NCBI RefSeq assembly: GCF_900103215.1
Contig: NZ_FNGV01000015.1
Coordinates: forward strand, 1 to 64,000
Direction: 5' to 3'
Source of the DNA: Kriegella aquimaris
GTDB taxonomy: Bacteria; Bacteroidota; Bacteroidia; Flavobacteriales; Flavobacteriaceae
Length of the DNA: 64,000 bases
Shown here: positions 36,671 to 46,863 of the stretch, piece after piece
How the letters are laid out: each line of letters begins with the position of its first letter
How positions within the stretch are numbered: position 1 is the stretch's first letter
Made by a program: the position numbers and the translations under genes
The notes under the pieces: generated by a model
Told to the model about the DNA's origin: nothing
Databases searched by the model: none
What the model saw: only the letters and a program-made list of their open reading frames with translations

Positions 36671-37387
36671 TTAAAGCTGTTGGGTATAGAAATTATAATC
36701 TTTGATGACGATGTCGACAAAATCAACAGGTTTGAGTTCTGTACTTATCTGGGTAACATCTTTAATACGATCACAAAGCGAAAGAATAATCTGATGGTCC
36801 CCATTACGCTTGGCTGCGTCGAAAAGCTCCTTGATCGTCTGCATTTCGCTATCCTTAAAAACGGTTACTTGGGGAAACCTCGGCACATACCCTTCGGGCA
36901 ATTCACGCAATAAGGTATCTTTAAGGCTTATCCGCTGCTTCTCACTAATAACGGTCGTTCCTGCTGCAATATCGCCCACACGTTGCCCCTTTCCTCTAAT
37001 CAAAATGGTTAAAACTGCAACGCCTCCAGAAGTTAAGGTCACGTCGATAATACGCAAAATCCAGCGAACAAAGTAACTGGCAAAATTTGGTTTAGAACCA
37101 TCGAGTTTCACTACCTTGATGTGCATCAAACTTTTACCTATGGTCTTTCCGTCCATAAAAGTTTCCAATAATAAATAATATAAAAATGCAGGAAGGCTCA
37201 ACAATAGATATAATGCCCACATGTCTGAGAAGTCAATATCCATCGCTATCAATAGCCAAATCACGAGTATCATATATACCGTAACCACAAAACTATCGAT
37301 AATATAGGCCAGCATGCGATCACCCAAATGGGCCGTGTTTTGGCTGATGCTTATATTTTGGGCTGTTTCTATTTGAAATTGTTCCAT
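36671..37387 (-). CDS. RDD family membrane protein
   Basis: 238 residues. The RDD domain occupies residues about 18-150: HLGDRMLAYIIDSFVV (with R-x-x-A-x-x-x-D), DGKTIGKSLMHIKVV and RVGDIAAGTTVI. There are three to four hydrophobic helices, and a cytoplasmic tail of about 85 residues at the C-terminus. It is divergent from the SpoIIM-like gene with 36 bases between starts. RDD proteins commonly neighbour the MoxR/DUF58 block; function unknown. Confidence 0.87.
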   Translation of the reverse strand: MEQFQIETAQNISISQNTAHLGDRMLAYIIDSFVVTVYMILVIWLLIAMDIDFSDMWALYLLLSLPAFLYYLLLETFMDGKTIGKSLMHIKVVKLDGSKPNFASYFVRWILRIIDVTLTSGGVAVLTILIRGKGQRVGDIAAGTTVISEKQRISLKDTLLRELPEGYVPRFPQVTVFKDSEMQTIKELFDAAKRNGDHQIILSLCDRIKDVTQISTELKPVDFVDIVIKDYNFYTQQL

Positions 37388-37423
37388 AGTTTCCGTTTCT
37401 TTGGCTACAAACCCTGTAAGTTA

Positions 37424-38389
37424 ATGCGTGAAGCTGCCTTTGTAAAGCAAAATAAAGACAAATGGGCTACTTTTGAAAACGCACTGTCAAAGAAAACGAA
37501 CATTGCGCCCGATGTATTGTCCGATCTTTATATTGAAATAACCGACCACCTCAGTTATGCCAAGACTTTTTACCCTCGCAGCAATACCGAATTTTATTTA
37601 AATGCTTTAGCCTCACAGGCACATCAAAAAATCTATAAAACCAGAAGAGAGCCCAAAAACCGGATTATCTCTTTTTGGAAAGTTGAATTTCCTACTCTTT
37701 TCTACCATTTTCATCGTGAATTGCTCATTGCATTTTTGGTATTTGCCTTTTTCGCCATTGTAGGTGCTTTTTCCGCCGCTAATGAAGGTGATTTTGTGCG
37801 ATCTATTCTTGGTGACGGTTATGTGAACATGACGCTGGATAATATAGAAAAAGGTGACCCGATGGCCGTTTATAAGCAAATGGGCGAATTCAATATGTTC
37901 TTGGGTATTACCATAAATAATATCAGGGTAGCATTGCTGGCATTTGCCTACGGTATTTTTCTGGGAATCGGCACCTTGATGATTATGCTACAAAACGGAA
38001 TTATGTTGGGTAGCTTTCAGTATTTTTTTTATGAAAAAGGATTACTTTGGGAATCGGTACGCACCATATGGATTCATGGTACTATCGAGATATCGGTTAT
38101 CATCATTGCAGGTTGTGCCGGTTTAGTTCTGGCCAATGGTATGCTCTTCCCCGGTACCTACACCCGATTGGAATCATTTAAGCGAGGTGTAAAAAACGGA
38201 CTCAAAATTATGGTCAGCACACTACCTTTCTTTATTATTGCCGGATTTCTAGAGGGGTTTGTAACCCGACATACCGAAATGCCCGATTGGCTCGCCATTA
38301 TCATTATTATAAGCTCGTTGGCACTAATTCTCTTTTACTACGTTATATATCCAAAACAACTTAATAAGAAAATATCCTATGAAAAGTAA
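37424..38389 (+). CDS. Stage II sporulation protein M-like membrane protein
   Basis: 321 residues from the ATG at 37424; the longer frame overlaps the divergent RDD gene. A soluble N-terminus (about 100 residues) is followed by five or six membrane segments including FLVFAFFAIVGAFSAAN, FLGITINNIRVALLAFAYG, GTIEISVIIIAGCAGLVLA and the C-terminal pair. N-N-x-R-V-x-x-x-x-F-x-x-G and HG-x-x-E-I are the SpoIIM/DUF95 signature. It is the first gene of a six-gene operon in which each gene overlaps or nearly touches the next. There is no link to sporulation in this phylum. Confidence 0.85.
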   Translation: MREAAFVKQNKDKWATFENALSKKTNIAPDVLSDLYIEITDHLSYAKTFYPRSNTEFYLNALASQAHQKIYKTRREPKNRIISFWKVEFPTLFYHFHRELLIAFLVFAFFAIVGAFSAANEGDFVRSILGDGYVNMTLDNIEKGDPMAVYKQMGEFNMFLGITINNIRVALLAFAYGIFLGIGTLMIMLQNGIMLGSFQYFFYEKGLLWESVRTIWIHGTIEISVIIIAGCAGLVLANGMLFPGTYTRLESFKRGVKNGLKIMVSTLPFFIIAGFLEGFVTRHTEMPDWLAIIIIISSLALILFYYVIYPKQLNKKISYEK

Positions 38390-39257
38390 TTACATCGAAT
38401 TCAAAAGAGAACGCGAGTTGGGTGAGATATTATCTGACACCTTTGCCTTTTTACGTGACCAATTCAAGCCATTTATAGGTGTTTTCTTCAAAATAGTCGG
38501 TCCCTATTTATTGGTTATGATGATTTCTTTAGGGCTCTATCTTTACTTTATCGGAAACAGCTTTAGTATGATGGTGGGTACCTCGAGCGAGATACCTAAT
38601 ATATTACTCATGATTCCCATTGGCCTGCTATATATGGCCTCATTGGTAACCGTTTATGTAATGTCGCAATCAACAGTATTACATTATATTAAGTCATATG
38701 CCAATGGTAAGGGGGAAATAGATATTGAAACGATTAAATCTGGGGTATATGAGACCTTCTGGCGCTTCATCGGACTAGGATTTTTAGTAGCACTCTCTGT
38801 AGGTTTCGGACTTATGATCTGTCTGATTCCAGGTATTTATCTTTGGGTTCCCCTATCGTTGTCTTTTAGTATTATGGTCTATAACGGCATGGGAGCGTCC
38901 GAATCTTTCAGTTATAGTTTTACTTTGGTACGCGATTATTGGTGGATTACATTCGCCACCTTATTGGTAATAGTTATCATCGTCGCCATAGCCAGTTATG
39001 CCTTTGCAGTACCAAGCATGATTTATAATTGGATGAAAATGGGAATCTTTTCTGGTGAAATGGATGCCGAAAGTATGATGGACGTTTTTCAAGATCCCAT
39101 CTATATTCTTCTGAATATGATAGGTACCTTGGCCCAATTTTTACTTAATATTATATCTATTGTTGCCGGCGTTTTTATCTATTTCAATTTAAATGAAAAA
39201 AAGAACTTTACCGGTACTTACGAACGCATCCAAAACCTTGGGGAAACACCGTCATAA
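38379..39257 (+). CDS. Multi-pass membrane protein of the MoxR/DUF58 operon
   Basis: 292 residues, overlapping the previous gene by 11 bases. There are about six transmembrane segments (FKIVGPYLLVMMISLGLYLY, IPIGLLYMASLVTVYV, FIGLGFLVALSVGFGLMI and others), with soluble termini. It resembles uncharacterised integral proteins regularly found between the SpoIIM-like and DUF4129 genes. The exact role is unknown; an assembly with neighbouring membrane partners is plausible. Confidence 0.75.
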   Translation: MKSNYIEFKRERELGEILSDTFAFLRDQFKPFIGVFFKIVGPYLLVMMISLGLYLYFIGNSFSMMVGTSSEIPNILLMIPIGLLYMASLVTVYVMSQSTVLHYIKSYANGKGEIDIETIKSGVYETFWRFIGLGFLVALSVGFGLMICLIPGIYLWVPLSLSFSIMVYNGMGASESFSYSFTLVRDYWWITFATLLVIVIIVAIASYAFAVPSMIYNWMKMGIFSGEMDAESMMDVFQDPIYILLNMIGTLAQFLLNIISIVAGVFIYFNLNEKKNFTGTYERIQNLGETPS

Positions 39258-39262
39258 CAAGT

Positions 39263-40003
39263 ATGCACAAATGCATTTTTACATTGCTACTTTACATATT
39301 GTATGTCCTTCCAATTCAGGGACAAGTCGATAGTTCTGCTGAAATTCAGTATGACGATTCTTCACTGACAATTAAAAAAATAGAGGCAAATGATTTAGAT
39401 GCGTATCGGAATGATCCTGATTTTGACTATGAAGTTTTAAAAACGGACGCCACTTGGTGGAGCGATTTCAAGACTTGGTCGGGCAACCTGATGTTACAGT
39501 TTTTTGAGTGGCTTTTTGGTGTCGAAAAAGCAGTAGGTTTTTTGGCTTCCTTCTTTAGATGGATTCCCTACATTCTGTTAGGAATTCTCATTTTTATCCT
39601 CATCAAATTCTTCTTGAATATCAATGCAACTGCTATGCAACGTACCAAGAACAATCAAGGGTTGGTTTCTCTTTCCGAGGAAGAGCATATCATCAAAAAT
39701 GAAGATATTCAACAATTGATTCAAAAGGCTTTGCAAAATCAGAATTATCGCCTTGCCATACGGTATTACTACCTCTACATTTTGCAGCTTATGAGTGAAG
39801 AAGAGTTCATCTCTTGGGAGCCTCAAAAAACCAATGACGACTACCTAAAAGAAATTGAAGTACAAGAATTAAAGTTACCCTTTGGAAAAATCACGCGGCT
39901 TTACACTTATATCTGGTATGGTAATTTCGATATTGACGAAGCAGGTTATAAAAGAGCAGAAACCGTTTTTTCATCCCTTCAAAAATTGGTGAGGCATGGG
40001 TAA
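39263..40003 (+). CDS. DUF4129 domain membrane protein
   Basis: 246 residues. Signal-like N-terminus (LLLYILYVLPIQGQ), then one transmembrane segment around residues 95-117 (WIPYILLGILIFILIKFFL). The C-terminal cytoplasmic domain has NYRLAIRYYYLYILQLMSEE, the DUF4129 core with an R-x-x-Y-x-x-x-L-x-x-L helix. It overlaps the next gene by eight bases. Its place between SpoIIM-like and MoxR genes is conserved widely in Bacteroidota. Confidence 0.8.
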   Translation: MHKCIFTLLLYILYVLPIQGQVDSSAEIQYDDSSLTIKKIEANDLDAYRNDPDFDYEVLKTDATWWSDFKTWSGNLMLQFFEWLFGVEKAVGFLASFFRWIPYILLGILIFILIKFFLNINATAMQRTKNNQGLVSLSEEEHIIKNEDIQQLIQKALQNQNYRLAIRYYYLYILQLMSEEEFISWEPQKTNDDYLKEIEVQELKLPFGKITRLYTYIWYGNFDIDEAGYKRAETVFSSLQKLVRHG

Positions 40004-41213
40004 AAAGGCGAACATTTATATTGTTATCTCTGTAGTAACCTTAATTGTACTCATGCTATTACAGTACAACAAACCTAAAGAAATCAATTGGTTTCCTACA
40101 TTTGTCTCCCAACACAAAATTCCCTTCGGCACCTATGTACTCAAAGATGTCATGGGAAAAATTTTTCAAGACAAAGCGCAGCAGGTCAACGTTCCCCCTT
40201 TTGAATTCTTAAATCAAGAAGTGGAGGCCTCTGGCACTTATTTTTTTGTGAACGATAAAGTTGAATTTGGAGAAGCTGAATTGAACACCTTGTTGGATTG
40301 GACATCTAAAGGAAATACCTTGTTTATTGCTTCCGCTGGGTTCGAAGAACAACTTACCGACACCTTACATTTAAAAACTTCAAGTCTTTATGCCGACTTT
40401 GGGGATGAACAAAAGCAACGGCATCGCCTGACGAATCCGCAATTAAAGACAGAAGACGGTTATATTTTTGACAAAGATAATTACAGCCTATTTTTTAAAA
40501 GTATAGATACAATCAACACAAAAATTGTAGGCCTAGTTTCCACAATTTCAAAAAATGATAGTCTATCTAAAGAACAGTACAATGTGATAAAACAGCCTTT
40601 TGGAAAAGGTCAAATTATACTCTCTACTTTTCCCAAAGCATTTACCAATTACTTTATTTTAAAGGATAACAATAAAAATTATACGGCAGGCCTTCTATCT
40701 TATGTAGATTCATCACAGAACATCTATATCGACAATCATTACAAATCGGGAAAATCGTTCTACACCTCCCCAATGTATATCTTTTTGAATACCAAAGAAT
40801 TCAAATGGGCCTATTACCTTGCCTTGTTTGGCGCTCTCATTTATGTAGTTTTCGAAGGCAAACGTAAACAACGTGCGATACCCATAGTAGCACCGTTGCA
40901 AAATCAAACTTTGGCTTTTACGAGAACCATCGCCGATATGTACTTCGAAAAAGGAGAACAAAAATCGATTATCGAACATAAAATCGCCTATTTTCTTGAA
41001 TATATACGTACCCATTTTTATCTGAGCACCCTAAAACAAAATGATGTCTTTTATCAGCATCTGGCTATGCGCAGTAATCACACCAAAGAAGAAGTAAAAA
41101 TACTGTTCTCTTATATGGAGCAACTGAGCACCTCCATAGAACCGACGGATGAATCACTTAAAAAATTAAATTCCTTAATAGAAAAATTCAAAGCTAGAGC
41201 CAATGGAAAATAA
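39996..41213 (+). CDS. DUF4350 domain protein
   Basis: 405 residues. An N-terminal anchor (YIVISVVTLIVLMLLQY) is followed by a periplasmic alpha/beta domain in which GTYFFVNDKVEFGEAELNTL and GQIILSTFPKAFTNYFIL fit DUF4350, a GATase-like fold. A second transmembrane helix (WAYYLALFGALIYVVFEG, about 270-287) and a helical cytoplasmic tail follow. It overlaps MoxR by 11 bases. Confidence 0.8.
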   Translation: MGKKANIYIVISVVTLIVLMLLQYNKPKEINWFPTFVSQHKIPFGTYVLKDVMGKIFQDKAQQVNVPPFEFLNQEVEASGTYFFVNDKVEFGEAELNTLLDWTSKGNTLFIASAGFEEQLTDTLHLKTSSLYADFGDEQKQRHRLTNPQLKTEDGYIFDKDNYSLFFKSIDTINTKIVGLVSTISKNDSLSKEQYNVIKQPFGKGQIILSTFPKAFTNYFILKDNNKNYTAGLLSYVDSSQNIYIDNHYKSGKSFYTSPMYIFLNTKEFKWAYYLALFGALIYVVFEGKRKQRAIPIVAPLQNQTLAFTRTIADMYFEKGEQKSIIEHKIAYFLEYIRTHFYLSTLKQNDVFYQHLAMRSNHTKEEVKILFSYMEQLSTSIEPTDESLKKLNSLIEKFKARANGK

Positions 41214-42201
41214 TGAACCACAATCGACCGAACTTAATTTCAATAATCGCGTACCGTTGGAAAACCTACAGAAGACGGTGGAAGAAATTAAAGCCGAACT
41301 AAGCAAAATTATCATTGGCCAAGAGAATTTCATCGAACTGCTGATCGTTGCCCTATTGGTCGATGGCCATGTGCTTATCGAAGGTGTTCCAGGTATAGCG
41401 AAGACTATCACGGCCAAGCTGTTCGCAAAAACACTTAAGACTAATTTCAGTCGCATTCAATTTACGCCAGACCTAATGCCTAGCGATATTCTGGGCACCT
41501 CAATTTTTAACGTAAAGACGACTGAATTCGAATATAAAAAGGGACCCATATTCTCCAACATCATCCTAATTGATGAAATCAACCGGGCACCAGCTAAAAC
41601 ACAAGCGGCCATGTTCGAAACCATGGAAGAACGCCAAGTAACCATGGATGGGGCTACTTATAAAATGGATGATCCCTTTATGGTATTGGCTACCCAAAAC
41701 CCTATTGAACAAGAAGGTACTTATGCCCTGCCCGAAGCGCAATTAGACCGTTTTATCTTTAAGATAAAAGTAGATTATCCGTCAGTGGAAGAAGAAATTA
41801 AAATCATACAGACCCATCACGACCGTAAAGGTTCTAAACCACAGACGCTCGTAAATCCGGTAATTACCCCAGACCAGTTACTTGACTATAAGTCAAAAAT
41901 ACAAGACATTATGGTGGAGGAAAAAATCATTAAATATATTGCCGATATTATTACAAAGACCCGCAACCATCCGCATTTGTATTTGGGGGGATCCCCTCGT
42001 GCATCGATAGCTACTTTAAATGCTGCCAAAGCTTTTGCGGCCATCCTTGGGCGGGATTTTGTTATTCCCGAAGACGTAAAGAGAGCTTTGGTGCCCGTGC
42101 TGAACCATCGAGTGATTTTAACGCCCGAACGTGAAATGGAAGGCATGACCACCGAAAGTGTGGTGAACATGATTACAGAATCCGTCGAAATACCCAGATA
42201 A
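41203..42201 (+). CDS. MoxR-family AAA+ ATPase
   Basis: 332 residues. Walker A is the MoxR variant GVPGIAKT (61-68), Walker B is IILIDEINRAP, sensor 1 lies in LATQNPIEQEGTYALPEAQ, and the arginine region is LDRFIFK. The C-terminal lid domain contains GGSPRASIATLNAAKA. MoxR ATPases act as chaperones for metal insertion or complex maturation, working with DUF58/VWA-type partners, here encoded next. Full AAA_3 length. Confidence 0.92.
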   Translation: MENNEPQSTELNFNNRVPLENLQKTVEEIKAELSKIIIGQENFIELLIVALLVDGHVLIEGVPGIAKTITAKLFAKTLKTNFSRIQFTPDLMPSDILGTSIFNVKTTEFEYKKGPIFSNIILIDEINRAPAKTQAAMFETMEERQVTMDGATYKMDDPFMVLATQNPIEQEGTYALPEAQLDRFIFKIKVDYPSVEEEIKIIQTHHDRKGSKPQTLVNPVITPDQLLDYKSKIQDIMVEEKIIKYIADIITKTRNHPHLYLGGSPRASIATLNAAKAFAAILGRDFVIPEDVKRALVPVLNHRVILTPEREMEGMTTESVVNMITESVEIPR

Positions 42202-42204
42202 CCC

Positions 42205-43536
42205 GTGCGATTTCTTAAATCACTTTACATTCATAATACATTCTTTAGGTATATCGCCCTGTTGGCGGCCTGCTTTATACTTTCCTATTGGCTACCTATG
42301 TTATACCCTATAGCATGGCTTCTCACCTTGTTATTGTTTGCATTAGCCTTGTTCGATATCGCGCTCTTATACCGAGTGCCATCTCCTGTAACCGCTCAAC
42401 GACGACTGCCGCAGAAACTTTCGAACAGTGATTTTAATCCTATTACCATCGAATTTCAATCGATGTATCCGTTTAAGGCATACCTCGTATTGATAGATGA
42501 ACTTCCGGTGCAGTTCCAAAAACGGGATTTCGAATATCGTAGCCATTTGATCAAGGGCGAAAAAAAACAGTTTGAATATACAGTGCGACCTGTTGACCGT
42601 GGCGAATACGTTTTTGGTAACCTGAACATTTACGCCTCTTCTGCCCTACAGATCATCAAGCGCCGTTTTGTCTTTCAAAAAGACCAGATGGTGCCCGTGT
42701 ATCCATCCATTATTCAAATGCAGCAATATGACTTTTTGGCCATCAGCAATCGGTTGACCGAATTCGGACTCAAAAAAATAAGGCGTATCGGGCATACACA
42801 AGAATTCGAACAAATTAAGGGATACGTGCAAGGAGATGATTTTCGAACGATTAACTGGAAGGCTACTGCCAAACAGAACCAATTGATGGTCAACCAATAT
42901 CAGGATGAAAAATCACAGCCCATCTACTCCATCATCGATACCGGAAGGGTAATGAAAATGCCTTTCAATAACTTGAAATTACTTGATTACGCCATCAATT
43001 CAACGCTGGCTTTTTCCAATGTATCACTAAAGCGCAATGATAAAACGGGAATGATTTCCTTTTCAAAGCAAATCGAAAGTTTTATACCCGCCGTTCAAAA
43101 GCTGACCCATCTCAACACCATCATGGAAAAGCTCTACAATATCAATACGGAGTTCACCGATTCCGATTTCGGACTTCTCTATGCCCATATCAAACGTAAA
43201 GTCAACCAACGTAGCCTGTTATTACTTTATACCAATTTTGAACATATTTCAGCGCTAAAGCGACAGTTGCCATTTCTTTTGGCCATCGCAAAAAAACACG
43301 TACTGGTAGTTATTTTCTTTGAGAACACTGAATTGGAAAACCTTATTTCGACCGATGCCGAAGACCTTCAAACGATATACCACAAAACTATTGCCGAAAA
43401 GTTTTCTTTAGAGAAACGACTGATGCAAAAAGAACTACAGCGGTATGGCATACAGACTATTTTGACTTCACCTGAAAAACTTACCATCAATACGATTAAT
43501 AAATACTTAGAGATAAAGGCAAAGGGGTTAATTTGA
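42205..43536 (+). CDS. DUF58 domain protein
   Basis: 443 residues with a GTG start four bases after the MoxR stop. Two hydrophobic segments near the N-terminus (YIALLAACFILSYWLPML, LLTLLLFALALFDIALLY) anchor it. The conserved DUF58 motif GDDFRTINWKATAK is at about 210-223, followed by a VWA-like region (PIYSIIDTGR; DKTGMISFS). It is the standard partner of MoxR. Last gene of the operon. Confidence 0.88.
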   Translation: MRFLKSLYIHNTFFRYIALLAACFILSYWLPMLYPIAWLLTLLLFALALFDIALLYRVPSPVTAQRRLPQKLSNSDFNPITIEFQSMYPFKAYLVLIDELPVQFQKRDFEYRSHLIKGEKKQFEYTVRPVDRGEYVFGNLNIYASSALQIIKRRFVFQKDQMVPVYPSIIQMQQYDFLAISNRLTEFGLKKIRRIGHTQEFEQIKGYVQGDDFRTINWKATAKQNQLMVNQYQDEKSQPIYSIIDTGRVMKMPFNNLKLLDYAINSTLAFSNVSLKRNDKTGMISFSKQIESFIPAVQKLTHLNTIMEKLYNINTEFTDSDFGLLYAHIKRKVNQRSLLLLYTNFEHISALKRQLPFLLAIAKKHVLVVIFFENTELENLISTDAEDLQTIYHKTIAEKFSLEKRLMQKELQRYGIQTILTSPEKLTINTINKYLEIKAKGLI

Positions 43537-43740
43537 AAAAGGTGTAGTTTATTACCCTAGTATAAACCTAAAAAAAGAATGTTCCCATTTTTTTATAGTT
43601 CAATTTTCATTCTTTTCTTGCCCGTTCCAACATTAAAACTAAATTTGATCACTAAAGCCACGCTATTAAATAAATAGCTAAATTGAAATTTGCTTAAGCC
43701 ATTACCCGCCTTCTAAAATGTTTATAAAATCGATATAACA

Positions 43741-44748
43741 ATGAAAAATCTAAATTCACTCATCGCAATATTTTTGTTTACCACGCCTCTACTATTTGCA
43801 GGCAATCCCAAATTATTGCACATCGACAATGGTTTTTTGGGTATGTGGACATTTGATATCGATGGAGGTGGTATCGGTTGGTTGAATGTACATCAAGAAA
43901 AAGATTATTTAGATGCCGAACTCTTATGGATCGGTGGTAGCGTTACCCCTGTAAGCCATGTATATTTGGCCGATGAAAATACTTTAGTCGTTACGCGTAC
44001 CAATGAGGTCAAAAGAAACGATGACCGTAAGCATACCATCACCAGTACGCTACGAATCACTAGGAACGGAGATGAAATAACAGGTACAATGTCGGGTCCT
44101 TCTCGGGAAGGTACCCGAGAAAACGTTAGCACCATCAAAGGCAAAAGACTCGCACCGGTTGGGGCTGCACCAGACCTATCACAAGTAAAATACGGTAAGA
44201 AAATAAAATTGTTCAATGGCAAAGACCTCAGCGGTTGGCGCCCCATTGACCCAAAAAAAGCAAATGGCTTTAAGGTAGAAAATGGCCAATTGATCAATAA
44301 TCCCGTACAACCCAAAGACGGACATCATATCTCTTATGGAAATATAAGAACGGAACAAGAATTTAAAGATTTCAACCTTAAACTGGAAGTTAACGTACCC
44401 AAAGGAAACAACAGCGGGGTCTACCTTCGCGGACTTTACGAAATACAAGTTGTCGATTCGTACGGACAACCGTTAGACTCACATAACATGGGCGCACTTT
44501 ACAGCAGAATCACCCCCAGTGAAGCCGCCGAGAAACCGGCCGGTGAATGGCAGACGCTAGATATTACATTGGTTGACCGTCATGTTACCGTCATTTTTAA
44601 TGGTAAAAAAATTATTGATAACCAACCCGTTGATGGACCCACCGGTGGTGCTATAAGCTCTGATGTCTTTGCTCCAGGACCTATTTATCTACAGGGTGAT
44701 CATGGTAATGTTGCCTATAGAAATATTGTTTTAACTCCCGTTCTATAA
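43741..44748 (+). CDS. Exported DUF1080 (3-keto-disaccharide hydrolase fold) protein
   Basis: 335 residues with a signal peptide (IFLFTTPLLFAGN). A beta-rich N-terminal domain (about 25-145; GMWTFDIDGGGIGWLNV) is followed by DUF1080 from about 155: LFNGKDLSGWRPI, NNSGVYLRGLYEIQVVDS, GEWQTLDITLVDRHVTVIFNG and IYLQGDHGNVAYRNI. DUF1080 has a concanavalin/GH16-like fold; some members hydrolyse 3-keto-glycosides. It shares domain order with the protein at 53387-54331. Confidence 0.83.
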   Translation: MKNLNSLIAIFLFTTPLLFAGNPKLLHIDNGFLGMWTFDIDGGGIGWLNVHQEKDYLDAELLWIGGSVTPVSHVYLADENTLVVTRTNEVKRNDDRKHTITSTLRITRNGDEITGTMSGPSREGTRENVSTIKGKRLAPVGAAPDLSQVKYGKKIKLFNGKDLSGWRPIDPKKANGFKVENGQLINNPVQPKDGHHISYGNIRTEQEFKDFNLKLEVNVPKGNNSGVYLRGLYEIQVVDSYGQPLDSHNMGALYSRITPSEAAEKPAGEWQTLDITLVDRHVTVIFNGKKIIDNQPVDGPTGGAISSDVFAPGPIYLQGDHGNVAYRNIVLTPVL

Positions 44749-45135
44749 TACACATTCCCTCTGTCACCCTATGTACCCGCCTGAACGATGAATTCGGGAA
44801 GGCAATTGAAGTGCAGTCAAAGCATACACTTGGCAAAAGCAAGAATGGGGCGGAACTTAGTCCACTCCATGACCTCATTCTTATGAGTATATGACTACGG
44901 TTTTCAGCTTCAACACCTTGAAAAACTGAAATAAAGCAACTTGACGACTCCAAAAACGCTAAGAATCCCTACCCCTACTTTTTTGTCTATCTAACTGAAA
45001 TTCAGTATTTTTAGATATATAGAAAAGGACTTTTATTTACTTCCCCCATAAATTCCCCCTTAATCATTTAAAATTTTCAATGCGCAGCAGTGCATATTGT
45101 ACCCTGTTAACAAAAAACAACTTAATGTTATCATC
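44749..45135 (+). other. Intergenic region with a short gene-like fragment
   Basis: About 390 bases between the DUF1080 and TPR genes. At 44759-44929 one plus frame stays open for over 40 codons without a usable start, containing LNDEFGKAIEVQ, HTLGKSKNGAEL and SPLHDLILMSI before a TGA. The composition is closer to coding DNA than the AT-rich rest. It may be the tail of a deleted gene; no family was recognised. The remainder is AT-rich and carries the TPR gene's leader. Confidence 0.3.
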
Positions 45136-46863
45136 ATGAAAACAAAACCAACCCTTGTTGTCGTAGCTTTAGTGCTGCTATCTATAGTTTATTTTACCTC
45201 CCGTGAAACGGAATCCGATTCGATTTCGGTGCAAAAGGCCGGGATGAATTCGATGTCGTGCACAATTGCCAAATTTTTGTTGAGCAATATTGATACGACT
45301 CAACAGATTTCTCCCTTATTCGAAAATTTAGGAAATCTCTACTTCCCCATCACCACGGACGTGGACAAAGCCCAGGTATTTTTTAACCAAGGGTTGAAAC
45401 TCACTTATGCCTTTAACCATGCCGAGGCACACCGTTCCTTTATGGAAGCTTCGCGCCTAGATCCCAATGCGGCCATGACCTTTTGGGGGCAGGCCTATGC
45501 TCTTGGGCCCAATATCAATGACCCTATGCCTGATGATGAACGAAAGCAAAAGGCTAACGAAGCCCTAGTCAAAGCAAAAAAATCCGCCACCAATGCGACC
45601 CCAAAAGAGCAAGCACTAATTACCGCCTTAGAGTCCCGATACAATGAAGATTTGACGACCGATATCGCCTCGCTGAACATCGCCTACATGGAAGCCATGG
45701 CCACTGTACTCCAAAAATTTCCAGAAGATGCCGATGTGCAGACGCTCTTTGCTGCATCGGTAATGAATACCATGCCATGGAACTACTGGGACAACGAGGG
45801 CAATCCGGCCCCAAACACCTTAAAGGGAAAGGCTGCTTTGGAGAAGGCCATGCAGATTAATCCCGATCACCCTGGGGCACATCATTATTATATTCATATG
45901 GTAGAACTCCCCAAACCCGACCTTGCCGTACCTAGTGCCGACAAATTGGGTTCGCTGATGCCCGCCGCAGGCCATATCGTACATATGCCCTCTCATATCT
46001 ACATTCGGGTTGGCCGGTATCAAGATGCCGTTAAGGCCAATGAAGCCGCTATTTTGGCCGATGAGGACTACATTTCACAATGTTATTCCCAGGGTATGTA
46101 TCCATTGGGGTACTACCCGCACAACCTACATTTTCTTTGGTCGGCCTCCAGTTTGATGGGCAGTAGTCAAACGGCCATCGACGCCGCGAAAAAAACAGCG
46201 GAGAAAGTACCTATTGGCGAATTAAAAACTCTTCCTTTTTTACAAGATTTTGCTTCGACTCCCCTACTGGCCTATACGCGATTTGGAAAATGGAACGAGA
46301 TTTTGACTATACCCTACCAAGGCGATGACTATAAACACCTAAAGCTCATTCGACACTACGCACGGGGCATCGCTTTTCTGCGAAAAAATAATATAAAAGA
46401 AGCCAAGGAAGAATTGGAAGCTATCAATACTATGAAAAACGATCCGGAACTCGAAAATCTGGTTGCCAACTATACCAACCCCAGTTCGAGCATTGCCAAA
46501 GTGGCCCATGCAGTGTTAGAAGGAGAGCTATCAGCCTCGGAGGGTAACCTGAACAATTCCATCGAGCTGCTGCGGAAAGCGGTTACCTTTGAAGACCAAT
46601 TGATCTATAGTGAACCAGCTGCCTGGCACATTCCCGCAAGACAAACTTTGGGAGCCGTTCTATTAAAGGCTAAAAAATATGCGGAGGCCGAAAAAGTATT
46701 TAAAGAAGATTTGGATCGACTTCGCCAAAATGGCTGGTCTTTAATGGGTCTGTATAAAAGCTTAATGGCACAGCAAAAAATGGAGGAGGCCAGGGCCATT
46801 AAAAAAGAATTCGATACCGCTTGGAAACACGCCGATATTGAGATAACGACATCGGTGTTGTGA
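45136..46863 (+). CDS. Exported TPR-repeat protein
   Basis: 575 residues from the ATG at 45136; the frame extends 13 codons upstream but the signal anchor (LVVVALVLLSIVYFTS) fits this start. TPR-like helices occur throughout: KAQVFFNQGLKLTYAFNHAE, AAMTFWGQAYALGPN, GRYQDAVKANEAAIL and KKYAEAEKVFKEDLDRL. The conserved His-rich stretch HPGAHHYYIHMVE and GHIVHMPSHIYIR recur in a bacterial family of unknown role, possibly metal-related. No partner gene is evident. Confidence 0.75.
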   Translation: MKTKPTLVVVALVLLSIVYFTSRETESDSISVQKAGMNSMSCTIAKFLLSNIDTTQQISPLFENLGNLYFPITTDVDKAQVFFNQGLKLTYAFNHAEAHRSFMEASRLDPNAAMTFWGQAYALGPNINDPMPDDERKQKANEALVKAKKSATNATPKEQALITALESRYNEDLTTDIASLNIAYMEAMATVLQKFPEDADVQTLFAASVMNTMPWNYWDNEGNPAPNTLKGKAALEKAMQINPDHPGAHHYYIHMVELPKPDLAVPSADKLGSLMPAAGHIVHMPSHIYIRVGRYQDAVKANEAAILADEDYISQCYSQGMYPLGYYPHNLHFLWSASSLMGSSQTAIDAAKKTAEKVPIGELKTLPFLQDFASTPLLAYTRFGKWNEILTIPYQGDDYKHLKLIRHYARGIAFLRKNNIKEAKEELEAINTMKNDPELENLVANYTNPSSSIAKVAHAVLEGELSASEGNLNNSIELLRKAVTFEDQLIYSEPAAWHIPARQTLGAVLLKAKKYAEAEKVFKEDLDRLRQNGWSLMGLYKSLMAQQKMEEARAIKKEFDTAWKHADIEITTSVL

